Positions 1 to 9,925 of a stretch of DNA of 64,000 nucleotides are shown one piece after another (within the stretch, counting starts at the first letter, position 1; each line of letters opens with the position of its first letter). Source of the DNA: Fibrobacter sp. UWEL (GTDB taxonomy: Bacteria > Fibrobacterota > Fibrobacteria > Fibrobacterales > Fibrobacteraceae). The notes beneath the pieces were generated by a model. That model made no database searches and was not told where the DNA came from. It saw nothing but the letters and a program-made list of their open reading frames with translations. Location: NCBI RefSeq assembly GCF_900142535.1, contig NZ_FRBE01000007.1:62001-126000 (forward strand). Direction: 5' to 3'. A program made the position numbers and the translations under genes.

Positions 1-106
1 CTGTCTCGAAGGTCGTACCGGCAGTGTTCGTCGAACACGCCAGCATGGCAACGCCCAGAGCGGACGCCACCACGACAGATCCAATTTTCCACACCCGTTT
101 CATCAT
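1..106 (-). CDS. Putative lipoprotein, 5' end only (runs off window)
   Basis: Only the first 35 codons are present. They encode a basic start (MMKRVWK), a hydrophobic stretch and the lipobox LAC with Cys24 as the predicted lipidated residue, so this is a type II signal peptide and the product should be membrane anchored. The start codon at 104-106 overlaps the stop codon of the upstream TIGR02147 gene as ATGA, which implies co-transcription and translational coupling. The same pairing of a TIGR02147 gene with a lipoprotein gene occurs again at 4945-7028. The mature function cannot be seen here. Confidence 0.75.
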   Translation of the reverse strand, partial: MMKRVWKIGSVVVASALGVAMLACSTNTAGTTFET

Positions 107-966
107 TTCGTCTCCTTTACGCCAGCCTCCGTCTTATCGGCAGATCCCACGCCACCCTTGCGGGCAACCGGGAAGAAGGCCATGGAGAGTTGCATAACCC
201 TATCGGTATTCTTAGCGCTATCAACTCGCTTTTGCACCAGACGGCGGAATTCTCTCAGCATATCGCGGAGATCATCGAAGCATGCCTGGTCGACGGACAG
301 GGTAAGAGTAGAAATATTTCTTTCTTCCGGAGGGAGCTCGTCAATGGAATCGCTGGCCAAAGAGAGTATCTGCTTCTGGAATTTACCAATAGCAGCACGT
401 TTTTCGGGCCCACCTACGGTAAGGTGAGCTTCGGTCAAGGCAAGACGGCCAGAAGCCATCTTCTTGACAAGGCCCACTTCTAACAAAGTATCGATAGCTT
501 CCTGGGCCTGAGCCTCGGTAATGGGCGGGCAGATTTCGCGGGCGATCTGCTTGATGTTCACGATACCGCCGTTCAAGTCCAGATAGGCTCGAACTGCGGG
601 AATCCACCAGTTTTCCAGGAGCTTAAGTTCTGCGGCCTGCAGGCTGTGACGATCCACGTCACGGAGGGCAAGAGCCTTAGCCATGATTTCTTCGCGCTTG
701 TTCTTATCCTTAGTAACAGCGGCGGAGAACAGCAAGTCGAAATATTCGGCTTCACGACCAGAAAGGGCCAAGATGTCCTTGGCGGCCGGAAGGGCATGGG
801 CGGGGAGGTGCTGCTTCTTCTGGAGCACACGGTAGAGGTAGCTGGAATCCAAGCCCAGCTTGTCGCCCATCATGCGATAACTATAGAAAGGCATCTCGAC
901 TTTTTTACGGTCGTAGTAGTCCTTCAAGAAGTCGCGATAGTCCGCAATGTCAGAGAAAGTAACCAT
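103..966 (-). CDS. TIGR02147 family protein (putative regulator)
   Basis: The 287-aa protein begins with the family's typical opening (F-DIADYRDFLKDYY) and matches TIGR02147, a large paralogous family described from Fibrobacter. Residues 28-60 look like a helix-turn-helix region (MMGDKLGLDSSYLYRVL), and residues 120-180 like a winged helix-type segment. No membrane segment is visible, so it is probably cytoplasmic. It overlaps the following lipoprotein gene by four bases. A role as transcriptional regulator of the linked cell-surface gene is inference, because no member has a firmly established function that I know of. Confidence 0.8.
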   Translation of the reverse strand: MVTFSDIADYRDFLKDYYDRKKVEMPFYSYRMMGDKLGLDSSYLYRVLQKKQHLPAHALPAAKDILALSGREAEYFDLLFSAAVTKDKNKREEIMAKALALRDVDRHSLQAAELKLLENWWIPAVRAYLDLNGGIVNIKQIAREICPPITEAQAQEAIDTLLEVGLVKKMASGRLALTEAHLTVGGPEKRAAIGKFQKQILSLASDSIDELPPEERNISTLTLSVDQACFDDLRDMLREFRRLVQKRVDSAKNTDRVMQLSMAFFPVARKGGVGSADKTEAGVKETK

Positions 967-1111
967 AATTTTCTTCTTCTTTCGTTGTTATATCTTTACA
1001 AACAATAAGATAGACTATGCGGACCTTAAAAAATACAGCGTAAGACAAATCATCATGGACATTTTGTCAAAGCCCCTCGTGAAGTTCATCACACACCGGC
1101 TAAAATCTAAT

Positions 1112-1140
1112 AAAAACGGGGATTTTTGCCCCGATTTTCA
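1112..1140. terminator. Hairpin in the divergent intergenic region
   Basis: CGGGG (1117-1121) and CCCCG (1129-1133) form a short stem with a 7-nt T-rich loop, flanked by A-rich sequence on one side and ATTTT on the other. It could act as a weak terminator in either direction between the TIGR02147 gene and the histidine kinase. The rest of 967-1243 is A/T rich with a TATAAA-like box near 1192, a plausible -10 element for the kinase. Confidence 0.35.
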
Positions 1141-1243
1141 CGAATTACACCCCCAAAATCCGCGTACATTTTCAATCAAATTCCAGTATAAAATAACCGC
1201 GGGGTCTCCAGACTCCGTAAAAAAAGCATAGATTTTATTCCAT

Positions 1244-3763
1244 ATGGCCCACAACACTAGGTTTAGTTTCAAACAAAAGGCACTTTTCTGCGTTTTTGCC
1301 GTTTTTTCGGCAATTCTTGTCTGTGCGTTCGTTCAATATGTTTATAAGGCCACCCAGGCCAAGCAAGAAACAGAAGCCGTCGCCTACGGGGAAACCGTAG
1401 CAGCAGCCATCCAATTGTCCCTGGACAAGAGCACCAACGTGGCAAGTACCCTGGCAAATCTCTATCAGGAGATGGGAGAGGGCTTTTTAGGAGATTTCGA
1501 GAAGGTGGCCGCCCGACTGACCGCGGATAATCCCGCCATTGGAAGCGCATATATCGCCCCCAACGCCATTATTAAGGTAGCCTACCCCGCCAAAGTCAAC
1601 AAGGCAACTATTGGATTCGAGATGCTGAAGGACCCAGATCAGGGTCCCAGGGCTCTAACAGCAATCCGTAGCCAAAAGGCAACCATCGCAGGCCCCCTAA
1701 GCTTGATTGAAGGGGGAAGCGGATTCATCATTCGCGTTCCTGTTTTCGACAAGAGCCACAGTTTCCAGGCATTTGGCATCGTGGTGCTGGACTGGTCCAA
1801 CTTTATCCAGCAGGTGAACGAGGCTCTACCCAACAAATCCGTATTCAAATTCGCCCTGTGGATGGACGATAACCAGAACGCCATTACCGACAAGAACGGG
1901 TTTATCTACACCAACTCCAGCGAATCCATCGGGACCAGGGTGACTCTGCCCGTAAGCGTTCCCAACGACACTTGGCATCTTTCCGTAGAACCGTCCGAGG
2001 GATGGTGCAGCATCAAGACCATTTCAACGGAAATCGTCCTCGCCGTCATCTTCTGGCTACTCCTTCTATTGTGCGCCTATGCGGTATTAGTCATGCAGGA
2101 ACGGGGACGCCAGATGCAACTTCAGAAGGATGAGAACGAAGCCATCCAGGCAAGGATGAGCATCATCCAGTCCATGAGCAGCATTTACTTCGCCAGCTAC
2201 CTGATAGACTTCAGCAAGGACCTTGTCACCGAGCTCAAAGCGGAAGGCCCCGCCCACGCCTCCGTCGGTGAAAGGACAAGCGTCAGTAAGTTTATTTCCG
2301 TAATGGAAGACGTCATCGATAAACGACATCGAGATGAAACCTTAGGCTTGATCAACCGCAAAACTCTAGAGGAAAAGTTCAAGAACAACAACTGGATTTC
2401 CGCAGAATATTTCTGCAACATGCAAGCAGCCTGGTGCCGCATCAACTTTATCCCCGTCGCCATGGAGCACGGCAGAGTCATCAAGGTTCTGGCAGCCTAC
2501 CAGCGCATCCAGGAAGAAAAGGAAAAGGAATTACGTTATCAGGAATCCCTGCAGAAGGCCACCAGCGAAGCCAAGATGGCAAGCGCCGCCAAGACAGCAT
2601 TCCTGTTCAACATGAGTCACGATATCCGTACGCCCATGAACGCCATCATCGGCTTTGCGGAACTGCTGGATCATTTCAAGGGCGATCTCCAGAAACAGAC
2701 GGAATATATTGCCAATATCAAGACATCCAGCAAGTACCTACTGGACTTGATCAACGCGGTCCTTGAAATGGCCCGCATCGAGAGCGGCAAGATGACTTTG
2801 CAGGAAGAACCTATCCATACAAGTCAAATCGCAAGCGATCTCGGCACCATCTTCGCAAAACAGTACGAGCAGAGGAAACTGACCATCACCCGCAAGATCG
2901 AGATGAGCAACCAGCTGGTATTCTGCGACAAGACGAAACTGACCGAAGTCTACTTGAACATCATGAGCAATGCGGTGAAGTACACTCCCGAAGGAGGACA
3001 CATCCACATTGAAATCATCGAAAAGCCCTCCGAGACAAAGCCCGGCTACATCGACTGTTGCGTTTCCATCCAGGATGATGGTATCGGTATGTCCAAGGAA
3101 TTCCTCCCCCACATTTTCGACAGCTTCTCCAGAGCGCAATCCGCAACGGAAAGCCGCATTGCAGGTACCGGCCTGGGGATGAGTATTGTAAAGAAGATTG
3201 TGGACCTGATGGGCGGAACCATTAGGGTGGAAAGCGAACCGGGCAAGGGAACGAAGGTATCCACCGTCATTCCTCACCGTATCGCACCTCCGGAATTTGA
3301 AGTACAGGATGAATCCACGCAGGTGGCTGAAGATTCCGCCACGAACGCCATTCCAAATTCTATTTCCAACCGCAGTTTCTTCCACAAGCACTTTGACGGA
3401 AAGCGAGTGTTGCTGGTAGAAGACAACGAGCTGAACAGCATTATCGCCCAGACCCTTCTGGAAGAAGTCCACCTGGAAGTGGACCTGGTAGAAAACGGCG
3501 CCCTGGCAGTGGAAAAGATCAAGGAAAATCCCACCAAGTACAACCTGGTGCTGATGGATGTCCAGATGCCCGTGATGGACGGTTACGAAGCCACCCGCAG
3601 GATTCGCGGGATGGGATTCGACTTGCTACCCATTTATGCCATGACTGCAAACGCCTTCGACGAAGACAAGCAAAACGCCATGATTGCCGGCATGGATGGG
3701 CATATAGCAAAGCCCCTGGATATCCAGAGGCTTACGGAAGTACTCGAAGGAGTTCTGAGCTAG
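1244..3763 (+). CDS. Hybrid sensor histidine kinase with CHASE-like sensor and receiver
   Basis: The 839-aa protein has a first membrane helix (about 10-32), an extracytoplasmic sensor resembling a CHASE domain (about 40-255, with a [11 protein letters not shown] segment), a second helix (about 265-288), a linker, a HisKA domain whose phospho-acceptor is His459 ([13 protein letters not shown]), an HATPase_c domain with a [18 protein letters not shown] segment, and a C-terminal receiver with Asp772 ([11 protein letters not shown]). It should autophosphorylate in response to an extracellular ligand and pass phosphate to its own receiver. No cognate output protein lies next to it, so the partner is unknown. 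The gene ends 13 bp from the convergent LysR gene. Confidence 0.9.
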   Translation: MAHNTRFSFKQKALFCVFAVFSAILVCAFVQYVYKATQAKQETEAVAYGETVAAAIQLSLDKSTNVASTLANLYQEMGEGFLGDFEKVAARLTADNPAIGSAYIAPNAIIKVAYPAKVNKATIGFEMLKDPDQGPRALTAIRSQKATIAGPLSLIEGGSGFIIRVPVFDKSHSFQAFGIVVLDWSNFIQQVNEALPNKSVFKFALWMDDNQNAITDKNGFIYTNSSESIGTRVTLPVSVPNDTWHLSVEPSEGWCSIKTISTEIVLAVIFWLLLLLCAYAVLVMQERGRQMQLQKDENEAIQARMSIIQSMSSIYFASYLIDFSKDLVTELKAEGPAHASVGERTSVSKFISVMEDVIDKRHRDETLGLINRKTLEEKFKNNNWISAEYFCNMQAAWCRINFIPVAMEHGRVIKVLAAYQRIQEEKEKELRYQESLQKATSEAKMASAAKTAFLFNMSHDIRTPMNAIIGFAELLDHFKGDLQKQTEYIANIKTSSKYLLDLINAVLEMARIESGKMTLQEEPIHTSQIASDLGTIFAKQYEQRKLTITRKIEMSNQLVFCDKTKLTEVYLNIMSNAVKYTPEGGHIHIEIIEKPSETKPGYIDCCVSIQDDGIGMSKEFLPHIFDSFSRAQSATESRIAGTGLGMSIVKKIVDLMGGTIRVESEPGKGTKVSTVIPHRIAPPEFEVQDESTQVAEDSATNAIPNSISNRSFFHKHFDGKRVLLVEDNELNSIIAQTLLEEVHLEVDLVENGALAVEKIKENPTKYNLVLMDVQMPVMDGYEATRRIRGMGFDLLPIYAMTANAFDEDKQNAMIAGMDGHIAKPLDIQRLTEVLEGVLS

Positions 3764-3776
3764 TCCAGCGATTGAC

Positions 3777-4715
3777 TTAGCGAGAACGTTCCGGAGTATA
3801 GGTCTGGAGGTACTTTTCCATTTCCTGGATGTAGAACCTGCAGATGGTGCTCAGCATGAAATTCTTCTTGGTGATGTAGCCAATTTCCATGGTACGGTCA
3901 TCCTCGCCCTTGGCATCCTTGAAGGGAACAGCCACGTAGTCGGAGCCGTTGATTTCTTCGCTGATAATGCCGGAGCAGAGGGTGTAACCGTTGAGGCCCA
4001 CCATCAAGTTCAGCATGGTAGCGCGGTCGTTTGCCTTAATGGTCTTGTGGTACTCATTGGTACTGAGAATTTCTTCTGCGAAATAATAGCTGCCGCTTTC
4101 GCTCTGCTCGAAGGAAAGGCAGGGATACTGGGAAAGGTCTTCCAGATTGACGGAAGCCTTCTTTGCCAGGGGATGATCCTTCCACATGTAGGCATAGGCG
4201 TGGCAGTCAATGAGCTTGTGGAATTCCAGGTCATGTTCCTTCAGCAGGTAATTAATATACTTGCGGTTAAATTCACTGAGGTACAGAATGCCGATTTCAC
4301 TCTTGAGGGATGCCACATCGTCAATCACTTCCTTGGTCTTGGTTTCACGAATGGCAAATTCGTAATCGTCAATGTTATAACGCTTCACCAGGTCCACGAA
4401 GGACTTGACCGCAAAGGAGTAGTGCTGGGTAGAAACAGCGAACTTCTTCTTTTTCTGTTCGGTCTTGCTGTAGTTTTCCAGAACGGTTTCGTAATGGTGG
4501 TACAGCTGGTTTGCCTGAGCCACGAAATCTTCACCTTCGGGGGTAAGAGTCACGCCGCGGCTGGAGCGGTTAAAGATTACGATGCCGATTTCATCTTCCA
4601 GGTCGTGGATGGCGGCAGTGAGGGACGGCTGGGAAATAAACAAAGCCTCGGCGGCCTTATTGAAGGAACCCACCTTGGCGATACCGATTGCGTAGCGTAA
4701 CTGTTGAAGGGTCAT
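3777..4715 (-). CDS. LysR-family transcriptional regulator
   Basis: The 312-aa protein carries a classical LysR N-terminal winged helix (residues 1-60, MTLQQLRYAIGIAKVGSFNKAA, SQPSLTAAI) followed by a periplasmic-binding-protein-like effector domain (about 90-300). It is divergent from the TIGR02147/lipoprotein/cellulase operon, with a 229-bp A/T-rich intergenic region holding a LysR-type T-N11-A palindrome at 4766-4780. It may regulate itself and perhaps that operon; the effector is unknown. Confidence 0.9.
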   Translation of the reverse strand: MTLQQLRYAIGIAKVGSFNKAAEALFISQPSLTAAIHDLEDEIGIVIFNRSSRGVTLTPEGEDFVAQANQLYHHYETVLENYSKTEQKKKKFAVSTQHYSFAVKSFVDLVKRYNIDDYEFAIRETKTKEVIDDVASLKSEIGILYLSEFNRKYINYLLKEHDLEFHKLIDCHAYAYMWKDHPLAKKASVNLEDLSQYPCLSFEQSESGSYYFAEEILSTNEYHKTIKANDRATMLNLMVGLNGYTLCSGIISEEINGSDYVAVPFKDAKGEDDRTMEIGYITKKNFMLSTICRFYIQEMEKYLQTYTPERSR

Positions 4716-4765
4716 GACGACTCCTGGATAAAAAAAACTGCGCCAAATCTTGATATTGGCATTTT

Positions 4766-4780
4766 CTATACGAAATATAG
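4766..4780. promoter_or_regulatory. Candidate LysR T-N11-A operator
   Basis: CTATACGAAATATAG is an inverted repeat (CTATA/TATAG, 5-nt spacer) that satisfies the T-N11-A rule for LysR-type sites. It lies 51 bp upstream of the LysR start codon. The remainder of 4716-4944 is A/T rich, with no other clear element. Confidence 0.4.
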
Positions 4781-4944
4781 TTAAATAGTTTTTATTTTCC
4801 TATAGGTCTGGTAGGAATTATTTCGTATTTTTTCGTTTTTCCGATTTATTCCGTTTCCAAATTCGTTGTATTTTTCACATCACCTTTAACAGGGTTTACG
4901 ATTATTTACTTTTAAAATCATTCAAATAACATATATTTAGGGTC

Positions 4945-5787
4945 ATGACAAGTGTTTCCAAAATTAGTGTATTTATGTTCTTTGATTACAGAGAGTATAT
5001 CAAGGCTGTTTTGGACCTTTTACAGAAAAGCGGCAAATCCTTGCGCTCCATCCAGGCGGAAGCCGGCGTGCAGGGTTCTGCGTTTTTCGCTAGAATTCTG
5101 GACGGATCCCGCCCTTTATCCCTGGAAAACGGCAAAATTCTTGCAAAATCCTGGAATTTGGACCCCGAGGAAGAAGCCTACCTAACGGATTTGATTCGCT
5201 TTGGGAACGAAAAGAACGTAGACCAGAGGGAAGCCCTCCTGAGGAAATTGCTGGCCGTTCGCGAAAGCAAGAAGGAATTCGCCCTCCAGGATTCCGCCTT
5301 AAAGTTCTTTAGCAAGTGGTACTATCCCGTTTTACGAGATTTATTGCCGCTCTTGCCCGCAGGCACATCCGTCGAGAAAATCGGCAGGATGTTCACTCCA
5401 ACACTCCGAGCCCCACAGGTACAGAGCGGCATTAACTACTTGACGGAAGCTGGTTTTATCCAGCTGGGTAATGACGGCGTTTACCAGGTGACGGAACCGG
5501 TGGTTTCCACTCCCCCGCGGGTGCGTTCCACCATCCTTCGCAAGTACCACCTGAAGAATCTGGAAATCAACAGCGAAGTCTACGACGAATTTACCAGCGA
5601 TGACCGCAGCATGACCAGCGTTACCTGCAGTCTCTCTAAGGAAAGTTTCGAGAAGGTTCGTGCAGAAATCGCCGCCATGAGAGAGCGTATTCTGGCAATC
5701 GCCCAGGCGGACACCAACCCCGACCGCGTTTGTCACGTAGGTTTCCAGCTGGTACCCCGCGCTAAAAAGATTAAGGAGGGCAAATAA
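4945..5787 (+). CDS. TIGR02147 family protein (putative regulator)
   Basis: A second TIGR02147 paralogue, 280 aa. The family opening appears at residues 12-20 (FFDYREYIKAV). An alternative ATG at 4975 would match that opening better, but only the 4945 start has a purine-rich stretch (TTAGGG) just upstream. An HTH-like region (LRSIQAEAGVQGSAFFARIL) lies at about 35-55. The stop codon overlaps the next start as TAATG, so the lipoprotein gene is translationally coupled, and the cellulase gene follows. It may control, or sense something for, this surface cellulase cluster (inference). Confidence 0.8.
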   Translation: MTSVSKISVFMFFDYREYIKAVLDLLQKSGKSLRSIQAEAGVQGSAFFARILDGSRPLSLENGKILAKSWNLDPEEEAYLTDLIRFGNEKNVDQREALLRKLLAVRESKKEFALQDSALKFFSKWYYPVLRDLLPLLPAGTSVEKIGRMFTPTLRAPQVQSGINYLTEAGFIQLGNDGVYQVTEPVVSTPPRVRSTILRKYHLKNLEINSEVYDEFTSDDRSMTSVTCSLSKESFEKVRAEIAAMRERILAIAQADTNPDRVCHVGFQLVPRAKKIKEGK

Positions 5788-7028
5788 TGAAGTTCCTCCT
5801 GACCTCTCGTTTATCTCGTGCCTTGACCGCCTGCGGACTCCTCTCGGGATTGTTCAGCCTGATGGCTTGCAGCACAGACAGCAACAGCGTGGCCAACGGA
5901 ACCGGCAGTAACGCCGGGGAAACAGAAATCGCCACCACGCAAATCGCAGGCACCATTACGGCAACCAGCGCAGACGGTGCCCCGCTGGCTCGGGCCACCG
6001 CACGCATCTGGACGTTAAACGAAGACACCATTTCCGTAGCCTTTACGGACACGCTGGACAGCAAGGGACAGCTGGATTTCGCAGCCCACCTGGAAAAGAA
6101 TCAAGTGTCCGGCAGATACCTGCTGGAAGCAAATTCCGGCGACACTCTTTCTGTGATGCGTTGGGTGAATTTCAATAAGAAGCCGGCCCAGAAGTTGTCC
6201 GCCGATAGCACCACCTCCCTGAAGGGAACCATCACCAACAGGTCCGCCGCAGTGGCTGGTGCCACCATCACCATTCTGGACAAGCAGGCCGTTACCGATC
6301 CCTCCGGCAATTTCCAGATTACAGGCGTCCCCGCTGGCGTCCACTACGCCTTTGTGGAAGGCAACTTCGGGAAGTTCTCTTACCAGATGCAGACAGGCCT
6401 GGATAGCAACGGCCAGACCAACAACATCGACATCGGCGATTCCATCTTTACCGTCATCGAGGACTTCGAAAACTGGACTACCAAGCAGACGTTATTGGGC
6501 AAGAGTTTTGGAGACGGCTGGTGGTTTATCTGCACCGACTCCCTGCAGGGCGGAGGCAGTCGCGCAGAAATCGGGATCAACAGCGACAGCCTGCTGGTCA
6601 GCGGTAGCGAAGCCCACACCGGCAGCAGCCTCCATCTGAAATTCAACATTGACTGGGAAACTGAAGGGCGCTACGGCGTAGCAGGATTCACCATCGGCGA
6701 CGATTTCGAGGAAACCGATTCCTACTCCTTCTTTGACCTTCGTCAGGCCACCGCCATTTCCTTTGACGCCAGAGGCTCTGGCGAATTGTTCCTGCAGATT
6801 ACCAAGCGCGGTGAGAATGGGGAACGAGAATATTATGAAAACACCCCTGTGAATCTCAGTGAAGAATGGCAGCACTTCACCTTTACCGCAGAGGATTTCA
6901 ACACGGAACTGATTGCAGTAAATTCCCTGAACTTCATGGTACGAGACAACGCTGATTTCTACCTGGACAATATTCGACTGGACGGCATATCCCCAAGTAT
7001 GTGGCCTAGCCTGGGAATGGAATTTTAA
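5787..7028 (+). CDS. Lipoprotein with regulatory-like beta domain and carbohydrate-binding-like C-terminus
   Basis: The 413-aa protein has a lipoprotein signal (lipobox LMAC, Cys28), then a Ser/Thr/Asn-rich linker, then a carboxypeptidase-regulatory-like beta-sandwich (about 145-185, LKGTITNRSAAVAGATITIL ... TDPSGNFQITGVPAG), and a C-terminal half (about 225-405) that resembles a CBM11/CIA30-type jelly roll (FDARGSGELFLQI ... YLDNIRLDG). It is probably a surface glycan-binding protein. It sits between a TIGR02147 gene (1-bp overlap) and a secreted GH5 enzyme 44 bp downstream, which supports a role in cellulose or hemicellulose attachment. Binding specificity is not readable from the sequence. 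Confidence 0.7.
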   Translation: MKFLLTSRLSRALTACGLLSGLFSLMACSTDSNSVANGTGSNAGETEIATTQIAGTITATSADGAPLARATARIWTLNEDTISVAFTDTLDSKGQLDFAAHLEKNQVSGRYLLEANSGDTLSVMRWVNFNKKPAQKLSADSTTSLKGTITNRSAAVAGATITILDKQAVTDPSGNFQITGVPAGVHYAFVEGNFGKFSYQMQTGLDSNGQTNNIDIGDSIFTVIEDFENWTTKQTLLGKSFGDGWWFICTDSLQGGGSRAEIGINSDSLLVSGSEAHTGSSLHLKFNIDWETEGRYGVAGFTIGDDFEETDSYSFFDLRQATAISFDARGSGELFLQITKRGENGEREYYENTPVNLSEEWQHFTFTAEDFNTELIAVNSLNFMVRDNADFYLDNIRLDGISPSMWPSLGMEF

Positions 7029-7072
7029 ACCCCTAACGAACCAAATTGCTGAATAAACAGCAAGGAGTATGT

Positions 7073-8971
7073 ATGAAGATGTTTGGCAAGGCGATTACCG
7101 CCCTGTGCGTTGCAGCGCTGGCTAGTGCAGCATTCGCAACTATTCAACCTAAGCGCGTCGGCCCTGTAAGCCAGTATGGCGCCCTGCAGGCAGGAAAGAA
7201 TGCCGCCGGCGAAGGCCGCATTTACGGCAGCGTTGATGGCGTGACCGAAGGCAAGGAAGTTCAGGTAAAGGGCATGAGCCTGACCTGGAGCATGTACTGG
7301 CCCTATGGCAGCTCTTTCTACGGCAACACCTTTATCGACACTCTCGTTGGTGGCTGGAATGTGGAACTGATCCGTTCCGCCATGGGCGTTGTTCCTCCTT
7401 GGGGACACGGCGGCTACATGACCCGTCCGGAATATTTCGAAGCCCAGATGGACACTGTGGTTCAGGCCGCTATTGAAAACGACGTTTACGTTCTGATTGA
7501 CTGGCACTCTGAAGGTGGTTACTTCAACTGCATTCATCCGGGTGAAAAGCCTGCCCAGACCTGGATGAAGTTTAACGACAACAAGACCTGCTTTAGCGCC
7601 GCTGACGCCGCCAAGTTCTTTGGCAAGATGGCAGAACGTTACGGTAAGTACCCTCATGTGATTTTCGAAATCTATAACGAACCGGTGGCTGAAACTTGGG
7701 CAGACCTGAAGGCTTACGCAGATACGGTGATCGCCGCCATCCGTCCCCATTCCAACAACCTGATTGTGGTGGGTAACCCCCAGTGGTCTTCTCAGGCAGG
7801 CGAAGCTGTTGCAGATCCTGTGAATGATCCTAACGTAGCTTACACCTACCACTTCTACGCCGACATCCACACCACCCAGGAACATATTGCAAGTTCCAAT
7901 AAGGCAATGGCTGCAGGCCTGAGCGTCATGGTTACCGAATGGGGAGGCATCGACCAGATTTTCACCAAGGAATCTCACAAGACCCAGCTGGAAGAATTCC
8001 TGGCATGGACTACCGAGAAGAAGCTCTCCTACGCCAAGTGGGACGTAGAAAAGCCTTTCCTGGAAGATAATGACGTTGATAACTACATGAAGGCAAACAT
8101 TCTTCCCCAGAAGACCACCTACGAAAAGAAACTTGACTGGGCAGCCACCATCACCGACAATCTCCCCAACTTGGTGACCTACGGCGAAGGCACTGAAATT
8201 GCAGGCAAGTGGAGCACAACTAGCGACATCGATGACTACGGTGATCCCGATGGCCACAAGGGCAATTCCACCTTCGACGACAACACCGCTGATGGCGTGG
8301 TGAAGATGGACAACATGAATCTGGATACCGTCGGCACTGGTTTTGATTACGCGCCTTATATTCGTGCGGAATATTCTACCAAGGCTAATCTTTCCAAGTG
8401 CAAGATGATCCAGTACAGCTATAAGGGCGCTAACCACCAGTTTACTCTTTACTACGACTGGAACGCCAGCGAAGAATTCTTTGGCGAAGGCGCCTGGGAT
8501 TATCCCTTCGTCGAAATGCCTTACGCACCGGAATGGGAAACCGTGAATATCGATCTTGGCTGGGCCATGAGCAACGGCTGGCAGCCCGCAATCCCCACCT
8601 ACCCTGTTCTTGAACAGGTGACTGCATTCCGTTTCCTGGTGACCAACGACTTCTTTGACAAGTCCCTCTGGGTGAAGGACCTGAAGTGTGTTACCGAAGT
8701 GACCGGTTATACTTTTGCAGCCATTCCGGAATATAACGCCGATGACGCCATCAAGCCCTCCTTCGCCAAGGCAAACTTCGGCGTGAACGTAAACGGCAAG
8801 AACATCGCTGTTAGCGGAATCGCTGCAGGCACCAAGTATTCTCTCAGCAACATGCTGGGCCAGACTCTGGTGAAGGGCTCCGCCAATGGTAGCGTCATGC
8901 TGACTGCTCCCCGCGCAGGCCGCTACGTTCTCCGCGTGGGCAACGAAACCCGTGCCATCACCATCAAGTAA
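7073..8971 (+). CDS. Secreted GH5 endoglucanase (cellulase) with CBM11-like module
   Basis: The 632-aa enzyme begins at ATG 7073, which has an AAGGAG ribosome-binding site 5 nt upstream; an in-frame TTG at 7046 is less likely. Residues 1-22 are a Sec signal peptide ending AFA. The catalytic domain (about 40-345) has the GH5 motifs: DWHSEG, the acid/base Glu203 in IYNEP, and the nucleophile Glu289 in VTEWGG. Residues 365-555 form a CBM11/CIA30-like jelly roll, and the last 70 residues (from about NFGVNVNGKN) resemble a type IX secretion or Fibrobacter C-terminal sorting tail. It should cleave beta-1,4-glucans outside the cell. It is the third gene of the TIGR02147/lipoprotein operon. Confidence 0.9.
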   Translation: MKMFGKAITALCVAALASAAFATIQPKRVGPVSQYGALQAGKNAAGEGRIYGSVDGVTEGKEVQVKGMSLTWSMYWPYGSSFYGNTFIDTLVGGWNVELIRSAMGVVPPWGHGGYMTRPEYFEAQMDTVVQAAIENDVYVLIDWHSEGGYFNCIHPGEKPAQTWMKFNDNKTCFSAADAAKFFGKMAERYGKYPHVIFEIYNEPVAETWADLKAYADTVIAAIRPHSNNLIVVGNPQWSSQAGEAVADPVNDPNVAYTYHFYADIHTTQEHIASSNKAMAAGLSVMVTEWGGIDQIFTKESHKTQLEEFLAWTTEKKLSYAKWDVEKPFLEDNDVDNYMKANILPQKTTYEKKLDWAATITDNLPNLVTYGEGTEIAGKWSTTSDIDDYGDPDGHKGNSTFDDNTADGVVKMDNMNLDTVGTGFDYAPYIRAEYSTKANLSKCKMIQYSYKGANHQFTLYYDWNASEEFFGEGAWDYPFVEMPYAPEWETVNIDLGWAMSNGWQPAIPTYPVLEQVTAFRFLVTNDFFDKSLWVKDLKCVTEVTGYTFAAIPEYNADDAIKPSFAKANFGVNVNGKNIAVSGIAAGTKYSLSNMLGQTLVKGSANGSVMLTAPRAGRYVLRVGNETRAITIK

Positions 8972-8994
8972 TTCTCATCTCCTGAGATCACCAC

Positions 8995-9031
8995 AAGAGA
9001 CGCTCGCAAGGGCGCCTCTTATTTTCTATTT
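8995..9031 (+). terminator. Rho-independent terminator after the cellulase gene
   Basis: AAGAG-A-CGC pairs with GCG-C-CTCTT around an 8-nt loop, followed by a T-rich tract (ATTTTCTATTTTG). It ends the cellulase transcript just before the TtcA-like gene. Confidence 0.7.
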
Positions 9032-9040
9032 TGTAGTTCA

Positions 9041-9925
9041 ATGAGTCAGAAATCAAAAAGAGAATTGTCTTTTGTGCAGAAGGTGGAACGAAGTATTTCC
9101 ACCACCTATAGGGAACGCCTATGGACGCCCTTTATTTCTGCAATTAAAAAATACAAGCTCATTGAAGAAGGTGACAAAATCGCAGTCTGTATTTCTGGTG
9201 GCAAGGATTCCATGCTGCTGGCCAAATTGATGCAGATGCTTTTGCGCCATACTGACTTTCAGTTTGAAGTAAAATACTTGGTTATGGATCCGGGCTACAA
9301 CAAGATCAATCGCGAAAAGATTGAAAGTAATGCCGCCCTGCTGGAAATTCCCATTACGGTTTTCGAGACCAACATTTTTGACGTTACGGAAAAAGTGGTG
9401 AAGTCTCCCTGTTACGTTTGCGCCAAGATGCGCCGCGGCCATCTGTACCATTTTGCAAAGGACATGGGCTGCAACAAGATTGCGCTAGGCCATCATATGT
9501 CCGACGTGATTGAAACTACGGTGATGGCCATGTTCTACGGAGCCCAATTGCAGGGTATGATGCCCAAGCTCCACAGCCAGAATTTTGAAGGCATGGAACT
9601 GATTCGTCCGCTGTACTGCATTAACGAACAGGACATTATCAACTGGACCAAGTATAACGATTTGGAATTTATCCAGTGCGCCTGCCGCCAGACTTCCCGA
9701 AGCGAAATTACCGCCGAGGAAAATTGCGAAGTGAACGTAAGCAAGCGCAAGGAAACTAAGGAATTGATCAAGCGATTGAAGCGAATCAATCCCAATATTG
9801 AGAAGAACATTTTCAATAGCGTTCACGCCGTATGCATCGAGACATTCCCGGGCTACAAAGCTGGCGGCGAACAGCACAGTTTCCTGGAAGATTATAATGA
9901 GGATTCATCCCATGAAGAATCTTGA
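9041..9925 (+). CDS. ttcA: TtcA-like tRNA 2-thiocytidine synthetase (PP-loop ATPase)
   Basis: The 294-aa protein has the PP-loop SGGKDS (52-57), the CxxC pair Cys124/Cys127 (CYVC), and a later cysteine motif CAC (213-215) followed by RQTSR, as in TtcA. TtcA binds a [4Fe-4S] cluster and thiolates cytidine 32 of tRNA. The absence of a TilS-type lysidine domain argues against TilS. It overlaps bioA by 14 bp, so the two are probably co-transcribed although functionally unrelated; biotin synthesis and tRNA thiolation both use Fe-S or sulfur chemistry, but a link is only speculation. Confidence 0.8.
   Translation: MSQKSKRELSFVQKVERSISTTYRERLWTPFISAIKKYKLIEEGDKIAVCISGGKDSMLLAKLMQMLLRHTDFQFEVKYLVMDPGYNKINREKIESNAALLEIPITVFETNIFDVTEKVVKSPCYVCAKMRRGHLYHFAKDMGCNKIALGHHMSDVIETTVMAMFYGAQLQGMMPKLHSQNFEGMELIRPLYCINEQDIINWTKYNDLEFIQCACRQTSRSEITAEENCEVNVSKRKETKELIKRLKRINPNIEKNIFNSVHAVCIETFPGYKAGGEQHSFLEDYNEDSSHEES

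Noticed and set aside
7025-8437. A 470-codon open frame antisense to the cellulase gene
   Set aside because: The plus strand encodes an intact GH5 enzyme with signal peptide and both catalytic glutamates; the antisense frame is a mirror effect.
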